The notes under the pieces are model-generated. The model saw only the letters and a list, made by a program, of their open reading frames with translations. It made no database searches and had not been told where the DNA came from. DNA of 64,000 nucleotides from Hemerocallis citrina (Eukaryota; Streptophyta; Magnoliopsida; Asparagales; Asphodelaceae). Numbering within the stretch: the stretch's first letter is position 1; every line of letters starts with the position of its first letter. Below, piece by piece: positions 22,152 to 33,929 of this stretch. The position numbers and the translations under genes were made by a program. The stretch is taken from contig CM030358.1 of assembly GCA_017893485.1 (NCBI GenBank), forward strand, positions 251,575,228 to 251,639,227. Reading direction: 5' to 3'.

Positions 22152-23013
22152 TTAGATTAGTTTAAGGGTTGTGGGAGCAGTTCCGAATGGCGAGCTACTT
22201 CTAGTTAGCTTAGGGGCGAACTTGCGAAGTAGAATCGAGCCAAGTGTTGGACTCCGAACCATCCAACGGCTGCGGGAGCAATTTCGAACAACGATCTACT
22301 TCTGGCTCGTCTATGGGCGAGCCGAGGAAGAAGAGTCGAGCCGAGTGCTGGACTCCGAACCATCGTGAGGTTAGTTTAAGGGTTGCAGGAGCAGTTCCGA
22401 ATGGCGAGCTACTTCTAGTTAGCTTAGGGGCGAACTTGCGAAGTAGAATCGAGCCAAGTGTTGGACTCCAAACCATTCAATGGCTGCGGGAGCAATTTCG
22501 AACGACGATCTACTTCTGGCTCGTCTATGGGCGAGCCGAGGAAGAAGAGTCGAGCCGAGTGCTGGACTCCGAACCATCGTGAGTTTAATTTAAGGGTTGC
22601 AGGAGCAGTTCCGAATGGCGAGCTACTTCTGGTTCGCTTAGGAGCTAACATGCGAAGTAGAATCGAGCCAAGTGTTGGACTCCGAACCATTCAACGGCTG
22701 TGGGAGCAATTTCAAACGGCGATATACTTTCTGGCCCGTCTATGGGCGAGCCGAGGAAGAAGAGTCGAGCCGAGTGCTGGACTCCGAACCATCGTGATGT
22801 TAGTTTAAGGGTTGCAGGAGCAGTTCCGAATGGCGAGCTACTTCTAGTTTGCTTAGGAGCGAACATGCGAAGTAGAATCGAGCCAAGTGTTGGACTCCGA
22901 ACCATTCAATGGCTGTGGGAGCAATTTCGAACGGCGATCTACTTCTGGCTCGTCTATGGGCAAGCCGAGGAAGAAGAGTCGAGCCGAGTGCTGGACTCCG
23001 AACCATCGTGAGA
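22152..23013 (+). repeat. Tandem array, 214-bp period, 4 copies of two half-units
   Basis: Four units start near 22152, 22372, 22586 and 22800. Each consists of two related halves of about 107 bp, both with a GAGCA box, a CTACTTCT box and an end reading TTGGACTCCGAACCAT or CTGGACTCCGAACCAT, so the array is really eight half-units. It sits between the end of pol and the antisense gene. Confidence 0.9.
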
Positions 23014-23184
23014 TTGAGGAATTAAAGGCAGAGAGATATAACAGTATCGAAAATATGGAAAACTTTATTTATTAATATCCAATGGTTGGCTGCTTCTAAA
23101 GTTGCTAGCCGTTATTACAATGAAAAAATAAAGGAAAAATCACTACTAGTAACAGGAAGGGAATGGTTCGACATCTCGAGTTAC

Positions 23185-26100
23185 TTAGAGAGGCGTAGTT
23201 GCTTTCTCTTGGTATTTCAAAAGATGGTCGGCATTCCAAGTCCTGGGAATTTCTCTGCCTTCGAGATATTCTAGCTTGTATGCACCGGGGCGGATCACTT
23301 TTGAGATCTTGTATGGTCCCTCCCAATTCGGGGCCAGTTTGCTTTTCTGTCCGGGGAACGAGATGGCCAATTTTCGGAGGACTAGGTCCCCTTCTTTGAG
23401 GTCCGTTGGGCGGACTCTTTTGTTGTATGCTAGCTCTATTCTTCTTCGGTAACTTTGTTGCCGTATAGCAGCTCTTTCTCGGATTTCGTCTATCAAGTCT
23501 AGGCTTGCTCTGAGCTCTCTGGCATTCTGCTCTTCTTCAAAAGCTATCAAACGAGGAGAGGGTATCCCAACTTCTAGGGGAATGAGGGCCTCGGACCCAT
23601 AGGTGAGATTAAACGGGCTCTCGCCTGTTGGTGTCCGCTTCGTGGTGCGGTGGTTCCATAGCACGTTGGGCAGCTGATCGACCCACAAGCCCTTGGAGCA
23701 CTTGTCTAGTCTTTTCTTGATGCCTGAGAGGATCTGTCGGTTGGCATTTTCGGCCTGACCATTTGACTGGGGATGTGAGACGGAGGAGAAGCGGTGTTGT
23801 ATGGCGAGGTCCTCACATAAGGCTCGGAAGGCCGCCCCAGTGAACTGCGTTCCGTTATCTGTAACTATGACCCGGGGAACGCCGAATCGGCAGATCACAT
23901 TTTTCCAGAAGAATTGGACGACCCTATGCTCGGTGATTGTAGCCAGGGGCTCGGCCTCTATCCATTTCGAGAAATAGTCGATTGCCACGACTAGGAACTT
24001 TAACTGTCCGGGAGCTAGTGGAAATGGCCCTAGTAAATCCATCCCCCACATTGCGAAGGGGATCGGACTTGATAGGGAGGTGAGTGGTGCTTGCGGAAGG
24101 TGTCGGATGTCGGAGTACTTCTGGCAGGAGCTGCATTGCCGAACGTGTCGTTCGGCGTCCCGTAGGAGAGTGGGCCAGTAATACCCGTAGTTCAACACTT
24201 TGCGCGCTAGGGCTCTGGAGCCGGAGTGGGCTCCGCCGATGCCCTCATGAAGTTCTTGCAGGGCGTAGTCGGCTTGCCCGGGGGAGAGGCACCTTAGGTA
24301 GGGCCGACCGTCTACCTGGGTGAAGGAGCGCATATATAGAATGCCTTCGATTAATATATAGCGCTCGGCTCGGGTTCTTATCCTTCGTGCTTCCTTTGGA
24401 TCCTGGGGGAGGAGTCCGTCTCTTAGAAATTCGACGAGGGGCTTCATCCAATTTTCTTCGAGGAGGACAGGCAATGTTTCAACGGAGTCGAGTGCATCGT
24501 CCTCTATGCTCGGCTTCAGGAGGATTTCTATCAAAACAGTCTGTTCGAGGCCTTGAAGGGAAGAGGAGGCTAATTTGGATAGGGCGTCGGCCTGAGTATT
24601 TTCTTCTCTGGAGATCCTTTGGATGAGGGCCTCCTCAAACAATGCCATGAGGCTTTTGACTTTAGCCAAGTATCTAACCATCCTGTCATCGCGGGCTTCA
24701 TACTCACCGAGGACTTGACTGACGACCAACTGAGAGTCGCTGAAGATCCGCAGGCGTTGTGCCCCTGCATTTCGGGCCATTCCAAGGCCGGCTATGAGAG
24801 CCTCGTATTCGGCTTCGTTGTTCGAGGCTTTGAAGTTTATACGGAGGGAGTATTGGAGGATAAAGTCATCTGGGCCTGCCAGGATGACCCCTGCCCCGCT
24901 TCCCTCGTTACAAGAGGACCCGTCGACATAGACCGACCAGACGGGTGGTCCTTCATTATTTGGCTGGACTCGAGGATTGTAGTTTCAACTATGAATTCGG
25001 CCAGTGCCTGGGCCTTGATCGCGGTCCGAGGCTGATAAGTTATATCATGTTGGCTCAGCTCGATCGACCACTTCATAAGGCGACCGGAAGTCTCGGGCTT
25101 GTGAAGAACCTGTTTCAGCGGCTGGTCGGTAAGAACGACCACCGAATGGGACTGAAAGTAGGGTCGAAGCTTTCTCGCGGCCATTACCAGGGCATAGGCT
25201 ATTTTCTCGATCTTCGGGTACCGGAGCACGGCATCCCGAAGCACCTTGCTGACGTAGTAAATGGGCTTCTGAGCCCTTTCTTCTTCTCTGACTAAGACCT
25301 GCACTAAGCGTCTGTTCGGAAGTTGCCAGGTAGAGGTAGAGTGGTTCGCTAGGTATTGGTTTGCTGAGAAGAGGTGGATTGACGAGGTAAGCTTTAAGCT
25401 GGTCGAAGGAGTCTTGTTGCTGCTGCCCCCACTCAAATCCTTTAGCCCCCCTGAGGGCTTTGAAGAACGGGAGGCACTTCTCCCCGGACTTTGACAGAAA
25501 GCGCCCTATGGCGGCTAGGCGACCAGTCAACCTCTGAACCTCTTTGACATTTCTAGGAGGGGCCATGTCCAATATGGCCTTGATCTTCTCCGGATTTGCT
25601 TCAATTCCTCGTTGGCTAACCATGAAGCCGAGGAACTTCCCTGATGAGACGCCGAACGCACACTTGTTTGGGTTGAGTCTCATATTGTGCTTTCTCAGAA
25701 CATCAAATGCTTCTTGGAGGTCAGCCACATGATCAACACCTCGGATGCTTTTCACCAGCATGTCATCGACGTAGACTTCCATGTTCCGGCCGATCTGGGC
25801 CTGGAAAACCTTGTTGACGAGACGTTGGTATGTCGCCCCTGCATTCTTTAGGCCGAATGGCATGACCCTGTAGCAATAAAGGCCTTGGTCGGTCACAAAA
25901 GATGCCTTCAGGATATCCGGGGGGAACATTCTTATCTGATTGTAACCCGAGAAAGTGTCCATGAAGCTGAGGAGCTCATGTCCCGAGGTTGCGTCAATCA
26001 GAGTGTCGATGCTCGGCAGAGGGAAGGGATCTTTGGGGCAGGCCTTATTGAGGTCGGTGAAATCAATACAGATTCTCCATGTCCCATTGGACTTCTTCAC

Positions 26101-26292
26101 CATTACTACGTTTGACAACCACTCAGGGTAGTTTACCTCCTGTATGAATCGGGCCTTCAACAGCTTGTCTACCTCCTCTTTTATAGTGAGCTGACGCTCG
26201 GGGGCGAACTTGCGCCTCTTCTGCTGAACCAGTTTGGACCCCGGATCAACGCTCAGGCGGTGGACCAAGAGTTCTTCGGAGATACCGGGCAT
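23185..26292 (-). pseudogene. Tat pol: reverse transcriptase, two RNase H domains, integrase (frameshifted)
   Basis: Order on the minus strand: reverse transcriptase (26292 to about 25450) with [30 protein letters not shown] and an intact YVDD near 25765; RNase H (about 25330-25010); archaeal-type RNase H (about 24940-24500) with VDGSS, NNEAEYEAL, SDSQLV and ADALSK; integrase with an H-H-C-C zinc site, then D, D and E residues in DLLGPF, VTDNGTQF and NGQAENAN. The polyprotein would copy RNA to DNA and insert it. Frameshifts near 25300 and near 24960 break the frame, so a whole product is not made. The last part, from about 24900 to the stop at 23185, is open. Diagnostic of the Tat lineage. 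Confidence 0.9.
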
Positions 26293-26319
26293 GTCTGCAG
26301 CTGACCATGCGAAGAGGTC

Positions 26320-28906
26320 TTAATTGCTTCGGATGCATTTTACGATATATGAGTATAGGGCGGACGGCAGGGTCTTGCTAACAAAGAACTTGTGGGTTGG
26401 CTCTTGCTCAGAGAAGAGCACCTCCTCCAATTCGTCCACCGGCTCGAAAGTCGGCCGAGTGGCATCTTGGGGGATTTCCAGTGTTTCCAAGGAGAGGACG
26501 GGTCCGAGGGTAGAGGTCATATAACACTTGCGGGCCTGCTCCTGATTGCCCCTTACTTCTCCTACTCCGGCCCGAGTGGGGAATTTCATTTTGAGATGAT
26601 AGGCAGAAGGGACCGCTTCAAGGGCGGCCAGACCGGGCCGACCCAAAATGACATTGTAGGCTGCTGGGACATCTACGACCATGAAGTCCATCGACTCCGT
26701 TCGGATAGTAGGAGTTTTGCCAGCGGTTACGTCGAGGGTAGTCACCCCTTCAATAGTCACTAGCACTCCCGTGAACCCGTAGAGCATGTAACCGGCTGGT
26801 TTGAGTCTGTCCTGCGAGAGCTTCATGCCTTTAAAAGCGTCGAGGAAGAGGATGTTGACGGAGCTGCCGTTATCTACTAAGATCCTTTCCACTTTGAAGT
26901 TGGCCATGTGAAGGCTGATGACGAGTGCGTCACAATGAGGGGTGCGGACACCCTCGAGATCTTCGTCAGAGAAGGTGATGGGCACTTCGAGGCCTTTGGG
27001 AGGAGGGGTGGTTCGGACTGAGTTGACTTCTCTGATAAATGCTTTCCGAGAGGAGTTCGAGGAGCCCCCCATTGGACCCCCATGGATGAGGTGGAGGACT
27101 TGCTCTTCCTCAAAGTCTAGCGTCTCTTCTCGTTCCGGACGCTTGTTAGCCCCCCAAGGCTGGGGAGGAAGTTTGGCTCGGTCCTTTCTTACAAACTTCG
27201 TCAGCTGCCCCCTCTGGATAAGGGCTTTGATCTCATTTCTCAGAGCACGACAATCGTTGGTGTCATGCCCATGGTCCCGGTGATAGCGGCACCGTTTCTC
27301 TCTATCTCTTCTCTTGGCGGGGGTGTTCATCCTCGGAGCAGGAGGCAAGACCCCTTCTTTTTCGACTTCCATGAAAATGGCGGAGATGTTAGTGGTGAGG
27401 GGAGTGAACTTCTCAAATCTAGGGGGAGGTCGGCGCTGGCCGGCATTATCCTTCTGGAGCTTCTTGGCTCCTTCTTCCGTTCCCTTCCTCTTAAACCCGG
27501 AGGTAGACCCCTCCCAGTTGGGTTGTTGCTCGGCCTCTTCGGCCCGGATGTACTTTTCACTTCGAAGGAGGAGGTCGGAAAAGTTCTGTGGTGGCTTCTT
27601 GGCGAGGGAGGATCGGAGGTTGGAATTGAGGACATTAGATTGGAACGCTGCGGTAGCAACTGACTGGTCGAGGGATGCGATGGTTCTGGCTTCAGCTGTG
27701 AACCTCTTCACGTAGTCCCTCAATTTCTCCCCCTTCTTCTGATGGAGGTGCAATAGTGAGATGCTGGTCTTCTCAGCCCTACGGCTGCTTACGAAGTGCG
27801 TGACGAAGAGGGTTTCGAACTGCTCGAAGGAGAATATTGAGGAGGGGGCGAGGCGAGAGTACCATTCTCAGGGCCGGTCCCTTGAGAGTTGCGGGGAAGG
27901 TTTTGCAGAGGAGGGCATCGAAAGCTTGATGGAGGAGCATCAAAGTCTTAAAGCTTTCGATGTGATCAACTGGATCGGTCTCCCCGGTGTAAGTCTCGAA
28001 TTGGGGAGGTTTGAAATCGAACGGCACAGGTGCATCCACTATGGTCAGGGAGAAAGGGGGTCGGCTAGGACGTAGGGTCCTCCCCCTGAGCTCCTCTTCT
28101 CGGTTTATCTGACCCAGGCTCCTTTCTACTTCATGAAGATGGCGGTTCATGGTGTCATCTCTCCGACGGTAATCTGCCGAGCCACGAGACTCGTCTTCGT
28201 ATGAGGGAGAGCGAGGGCTGCGGCGATGGTAACTTCTGGAGCGACGAGGACTTGGGGTACGCCGGGAGTTGGTAGGAGTAGGACGAGGAGATGGGGACCT
28301 TCGGTGAGGGCTTCGGACTGGAGGAGGGGACGGGACCTTCGGCTCATTAGGATTTTGACGGAGGTTGAGAGCCTACAGGACGGTCGCTTGGAACTGCTGG
28401 AACTCGGCACGGGTGATTGGTGCCTCATTGTTCCTGAGCTGTTGCTGATCTGTGGGAGAGTGCCTTCTGCGGTAATGATCGAGGGACTCTTTCCTCCCTC
28501 TGCGGACGGGGGACCTGTGGTACCGGTGGCGAGGGGACCGCTCGCCCGGATGGTGTTGGCGGGAGGCTCCCTCTCGGGCCCGCTTTTCTTCCAGATGGCA
28601 GTGGAGGTCATCATCTTTCTGGCGATTAGGGGCGGTATTGTGGCGACCAGAGGCTCGGGGGTGATGGGAAGCCAAAGAGTCTGTAGAGGCGTTGTGGATG
28701 GAGACGTGCTCCTGGTGAAGAGGCTGTTTTTGAGGGTTAGGACCCTTCGGGGGTGTTTGATTAGGAGGAAGGTCTTGTTGGAGCGGGTCTTCCGCCGTAG
28801 GGGGAAGCTGCCCTTGTTGTTGAGCAGGATTGTTGGGGACTTCTTGCTGCTAATCTGGGTTGGGTCCTCGGTTGGATCCCCTTGACCTGACTTTCCGAGG
28901 TGGCAT
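26320..28906 (-). pseudogene. Tat gag-protease (several stops and a frameshift)
   Basis: The likely start ATG is at 28906-28904, about 70 bases after the LTR. An in-frame TAG follows after 18 codons (28852-28850). The next part is a basic Arg/Ser/Pro-rich region with another TAG near 28373. The Gag core (PPQFETYTGETDPVDHIESF) is near 28010; a one-base insertion near 27878 shifts the frame. From 27753 the frame is open through the rest of Gag, a CX2HX4HX4C zinc-like motif (CRYHRDHGHDTNDC, about 27270) and an aspartic protease (VDNGSSVNILFL, near 26870) to TAA at 26322-26320, where the plus-strand Tat relative has a CAA glutamine codon. Gag would form the particle and protease would process it. 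Confidence 0.85.
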
Positions 28907-28957
28907 GGCTGGAGAAGACCTGTATTCGGGGAAGAGGAGAGGTCTCTATTCGTTAGT

Positions 28958-28975
28958 TTCCCACAGACGGCGCCA
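28958..28975 (-). other. Primer binding site of the Tat element
   Basis: Read on the minus strand it is TTGGCGCCGTCTGTGGGA, three bases after the LTR end. Starting with TGGCGCC it matches a tRNA 3' end; I leave the tRNA unnamed. Confidence 0.8.
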
Positions 28976-28978
28976 ATC

Positions 28979-29577
28979 TGTTGCCGCTAATTTTGGTGTG
29001 GGGGCAAACAGATAGTATTTGTGGATTCCAAGGGAAACTGAATAGTAAACCTGTATACCTGTTCTGCCGGAGTTCTGATCGTTGACTCCCGCCGTTCACC
29101 TGAAAAAAGTGCGAGACACCGGGGTTGTTCCCGGCGACGCACCCTCCGACGCTCAAGTCAGTAATCTGGAAGACTATGAAAGAGCGCAAAAACTGGTGAA
29201 AGATTGATTACCTCTTAATGGAGATGGGTGGGGGGTATTTATAGGCGTCTTTAGGGACCAGATTAGGCATGTAATCCCCTGTGTATAGATAAGGAATGTA
29301 ATCCCTAATCCCCAGTGAAAGGATAGATATGAATCAGGGCCGTTGATTAATGTTAATCAGAAACCCTAATTCTATCCTGGCGGACCGGGTTCGTCGCGGG
29401 TTGAGACCCGCGCCCAGTTGAGGTGGATCCATTCGCGGGTTATTGGGTCTGTGAGAAGGAGGCCCCAGTACCCGCTTCCGACCCGTCTGTAGGCGAAATT
29501 ACTGTCTTACTCCCGGTCCTCAGGATTCGTGCCCTATTTGGACGGTCTCGATTAAACTCCTATTTTTAGCCATATCA
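28979..29577 (-). repeat. 5' LTR of the Tat element
   Basis: 599 bp, partner of 15322-15920, with its TATA box at 29236-29243 on the minus strand. It would drive the sense gag-pol transcript leftward. Confidence 0.92.
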
Positions 29578-30728
29578 CTTATCAAGGGCAACATGCATAA
29601 TGATCTCATTAGTGACTTCTGGGATCTCCCAATGGCCAAGTAACTTTGGGATAGAGTTAAGGAGAACTATAGGGGTGTTAACTCTGCTCTTCTCAGGGTT
29701 CTCTTGTTGAGGACTGAGAGGTACAAGATGGATGCAGAACATGACATGGTTAAGCATCTACGTGTTGTATATCAGATGATCCGGGATCTTATCGCTACTG
29801 GGCATGCGATGACTGATGGGCAGCAGGTTGACACTGTGCTGAGGACTCTTCCTACCTCATGGGACTCATTTGTTATGACCATGTGTCTTCCAACGATGTT
29901 ACTACACTACAAGATATTAAGACCTACCTCGAGTTGGAGTACGAGTACTGCAGTTTGACCAAGGCAAGCTCAGTACTCCTAGCCCAGGCTAGCACGCACA
30001 AGGCCCGTAAGCCCCGTAAGAAGGCTCTTGGAGATGCCTCCTCTTCCACTCTTGGACTTGGAGTCCAAGATAAGGCAAATAAACGTCGTGGTTCTCGGTG
30101 TTCCAAGAAACCAAAAGACAAATATGAAGTTGAGGTTTTAACTATAAGATGAAAGGACACTTTGCTCGTGAGTGTACCGAGCCAAAGAAGGCATCATCTT
30201 TCCTCTCAAACTCTGTTGCTTTTATTTGCATAGTTGTTTTGCTAGCTGACTCTAATCGTTTGTGAATTATTAATACAAGAGTGACCAAGCACATAGTATG
30301 GGACAAGGAGGGTTTAACAAGTTTCCATCACGTTACCGATGGGTCACACACTATTTTCATGGGGAATAGTTCACAAGAAAATGGGTGGGCATCGGTTCAT
30401 ATGAGCTAAAGCTTTGCAGTGGACACATATTGATTCTTCATGATGTTTTGTATGCTTCAGGAATAAGGAGGAATCTTGTATCAGTTTCTACACTAGGAGG
30501 TTTAGAATTTACCTTTGTTTTTGGGAATAATAATGTAACCATCATCCATGAGGAGGAAACATTCGGTTTTGGTGCCTTAATAAATGATTTCTATGTTTTT
30601 GAGTTTAAATGTATGTTGTTTTGTTGCTTATACTAGGGACTTAGCATGCTCGACTTCGTCACATAAGGATCGATAGGATGACCCGGTTAGCTAGAGAAGG
30701 CCTTTTAGGTCAACTCATTTAGGCCACC
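29578..30728 (+). pseudogene. Copia gag/protease/pre-integrase remnant
   Basis: It continues the gag cut at 15321. KGNMHNDLISDFWDLPMAK is followed by a stop, then RTERYKMDAEHDMVKHLRVV, a long helical Gag part, a basic linker and a damaged zinc knuckle (KMKGHFAREC, first cysteine lost) near 30150. Next come a remnant protease region (RVTKHIVWDKEG) and a pre-integrase domain with MTRLAREGLL, reached through several frameshifts. It ends abruptly where the LTR of chromovirus A starts. Confidence 0.75.
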
Positions 30729-32456
30729 TGTCATGCCTCGCTTTCCAAAATACGAAATACGAGTATGTAACGTAGGCCTAGCGAATAATGTAAACACCAT
30801 CCATAAGCTGTACCAGACTAACTCAACAATCTGAAAGAACAATCAGAACCATGTAAGAAGATATAATCACATAAACAAGATCAATTTCAATAATAAATGA
30901 AATAATCCAATTAATAATATCCAACATTTGGGATAAAAACAAACTCCGGGTCATAAAGCCCAAAAAAAAGCATAATGTCAAGACAATGTTCAAATAATAA
31001 ATCTAGCAATAAATTAATTCAAGCAATCTAATCTTGGACTCCATCTTCTAGAATCGTTGCTCACCAATTCCTTCTGGTACTGTTCCTCCAGTACCTGTAA
31101 ACTATTGATCCAAAAAGAAAAGAAAATAATGTCCTTAGAGCAAGTCGTGGACAGCAAGTAGAGGAAAACAGAATAATAGAAACATGATATATCAAAAGAA
31201 AAGGGCGGGATCAAAGTCAAATAGCAAAGTCAAAGAATGTCAATAATGTCAAGGGTTTATGTTTAATCATACATTTAATTAATAGTTTCAATTCAAGTTC
31301 AATATCGATGACAGTATACTGGATTAAGCATAAAATGTCAAATGCAGGTTATTAATCATTTTATTAACCTATCTAGTGCACGTGCTACTGCGTCCCATTC
31401 CACAGGTTCGGCGCAATCACACAGTGTACGCTTTAGACTGATGGTGAATTCACGGTTCGTGTACTCGTCCCAGTAATCAGTGTTTAATATTCAATATCAG
31501 TGATTATCAAGCAGTATTTTATGGCCATCAGTACAAGTCAAGCAGTAGGGCCCGACCGATTATAGTTTCCGATTGTTCACTACCAATTCATCCCATAATA
31601 CCCCGGCTTGTTATCATTTTATTTCATCCTATGTGAGCATGCAAGAAGGTATCAATATTGTATAATGCTAAGTGTGACTAATTCTACTCGTTACAGACCA
31701 ATCAAGAAGTAAACAAGTTAAATTAACACAAATCACACAATCTGGACAGCATGATGTTGTTGTACAAAAACGCAGATTTCCGCTACTACAGAAGAGAAAA
31801 TCTGGATCCGTCAGAAATTCTAGAAAGTAGACTCTCTTCCGGGTCCAACAAATATATATACGACATATAAATGTTACAGAAACTAGGGTAAAAATCCTAT
31901 TCTTTCAGATTTTGTAATACCTTGAATTTTAATAAATGTGAAATTGTAGATTTTACGTGTTGTGCACGTGCAAAATTTTGTATAAATATTCTCTTATGAA
32001 ATAATTTTCTATAACATGAACAAATAATTATTTTCTCTCTTTTCTTCTCTTATTTCTTTAAGCCCATTTTTTATTTTAAAGGAGCCTAAATTCGTTTTTC
32101 TAAACTAAGTCCAACTTAATAAATTAAGTATTTTTTCTCTAAAAGCCCACTATTTTTTTTAAAGCCCATGAATTAACTACTTTTTAATTAACTTGACATG
32201 TAGACACATATTTTTGTAGACAATTAATTAATTTTTAATGTACAACTTTAATTAGGGGTACACTAGTTGGGACACGTGTGTGTGCATTGCACACCTCCTT
32301 CTTGGCCGGATTGTAGGAGAGAGAGAGTGGGGGGTGTGGACTAGTGGAGAGGTGGTTTTGTGTCATGGGTGGTTGCTACAACTTCCCATCTTATCCTAGC
32401 CATTCATCTACAACCATCTAGTGTAATCCTAACCATCCATTCTATCCTAAAACTAG

Positions 32457-32464
32457 TATAAATA
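32457..32464 (+). promoter_or_regulatory. TATA box of the solo LTR
   Basis: TATAAATA followed by CCCCCTCCC, the best core promoter in the solo LTR, giving a plus-strand transcript. The short frames downstream are not convincing genes. Confidence 0.6.
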
Positions 32465-33164
32465 CCCCCTCCCTTCATGCATACAACACTAGGAAAAATA
32501 ATTGAAAGAAAGAAACTATAGGAGAGTAAAAGATTGAGTGCATTAGTGTGTGTGTGTGTGTGTTCTCTATTGTGGAGGTCGGCTACTTCAACCCACGGCA
32601 AGAGAGAGGGCTCGGGTTTCACCAAGTGCAAGGAGGAGGAACATTGTGGTGGCTCATTCTAGGAGGAGAAGGACCAATCGTGTTCAAGGAGATCGTAGGA
32701 GCTTAGTAGTATTTCTTCAAATAGGTGGGTGTTTCTCATGCTTCTAAATTTTAGATGCCATGCTAGAAATGATTTGATAAAATGGTTATAGAGAAATCAA
32801 GAAATTCTAGTCGCATGTTTGATAAATTAGAGATTGAATGATAATTTAGAGAATGATTGTGAAGATGATTGCTAATTGATAAATGTGTGAAATTGAAATA
32901 TTAGAATCTATCTTATTGTCATGTTTTATGTGTATAAATCATGCTATGTGAATAAAGTTGTGCTTATGAGACACAAATTGATTAAATGCATCATGTGTAG
33001 TTTATTGTCTAAAATAAAATTTCATTATTGTAGAAAGATGAAAACTTGTATTTTAAAAATATTATTTCATGGAAACCTCGATTTTAAATAATATGAAAAT
33101 TGTGATCTTATTTTCAATGCCAAAATATATCCATGATCTACTCTAATTTGTAACTTGGTGCAAT

Positions 33165-33490
33165 CGATAGTCGATCGAATTCGATTCGACAGTCGGCTGT
33201 CAGGTAATAAATTTCGGATTTTAGTTATAGAACAGTCGACCGATTATAGTGTAACAGTTGACTGCCCTGATTATTTTATTTTCGAGTTTTTATTCTTTGC
33301 AGAACAGTCGACCGATTATAGTGTAACAGTCGACTGCCCTGATCATTTTATTTTCAAGTTTTTTTAATCTTTGCGGAACAGTCGATCGATCATAGTGTAA
33401 CAGTCGACTGCCTTGATCATTTGTTTTTTCGAGATTTAAATCTCTACGAAACAGCCGACTGGCCATGTTTTAATAGTCGATTGCCCTGAA
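33165..33490 (+). repeat. 72-bp tandem repeat carrying paired GTCGAC palindromes
   Basis: Units start at about 33231, 33303, 33377 and 33449, with a degenerate one at 33165. Each holds ACAGTCGACCGATTATAG and then ACAGTCGACTGCC, with site centres 22 bp apart, followed by a T-rich spacer. The open frame across it is a repeat product. Confidence 0.85.
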
Positions 33491-33929
33491 GTTTCAAATA
33501 ATATCGGGATTTTCGTGAGATAATTTTCTATGTCCTGTGGTCTAGTATAAATGAGAATTTGAGACTACTTTTGCAAGAAAGAACTTATTTTAATTATTAA
33601 CTTAAATTGTCTTTTGGATAAAGAAATTAAATGGACTGTTTTAAGGAATTTTAAAAAAAATGAGATTTTGTAATTAGAAATTTGAAAAGTGTGAATTGTG
33701 AAACTAAGTGAGATTGTGAATTGTGAAATTAGTGGAAATATGAACTAGTGAATGTGACATGTTAGAAGAGTTGAATTTTTATTATTTGCACATGATATTG
33801 TACAGAAAAATTGAAATTAGATGACATGATGAGTTAAGAAGAGCATTATGAATATGAATACATGAATACTATGAATATGAAATGTGAATTGTGATCAAAC
33901 ATGAAAAAGGACTTTATGAGTATGAAAAC

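Larger units (their letters stand above)
15322..29577 (-). mobile_element. Tat-lineage Ty3/gypsy retrotransposon with antisense gene, 14.3 kb
   Basis: Two 599-bp LTRs (15322-15920 and 28979-29577), a primer site beside the right LTR and a purine tract beside the left LTR fix the ends and the minus orientation. Flanks ATTAT and CTTAT agree at four of five bases as a target duplication. Pol has two RNase H domains, the second of the archaeal type, a diagnostic feature of the Tat lineage. About 7 kb between pol and the 3' LTR carries three tandem arrays and a spliced gene on the opposite strand. I count about 11 LTR differences by hand (near 2%), so insertion was fairly recent, yet gag-pol has several stops and frameshifts. 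Confidence 0.9.
12511..30728 (+). mobile_element. Decayed Ty1/copia retrotransposon, interrupted and truncated
   Basis: The parts are a primer site at 12512, gag N-terminus at 15093-15321, and gag C-terminus, zinc knuckle, protease-region and pre-integrase remnants at 29578-30728. The Tat element 15322-29577 splits it inside gag: the two copia gag halves join up across that insertion. The right end is cut at 30728 by the LTR of chromovirus A, so integrase, reverse transcriptase and the 3' LTR are missing here. Several frameshifts and stops show it is dead and the oldest element of its cluster. Confidence 0.75.

Noticed and set aside
22171..23011. Series of near-identical 65-116 codon ORFs
   Set aside because: Products of the 214-bp repeat, open on both strands.
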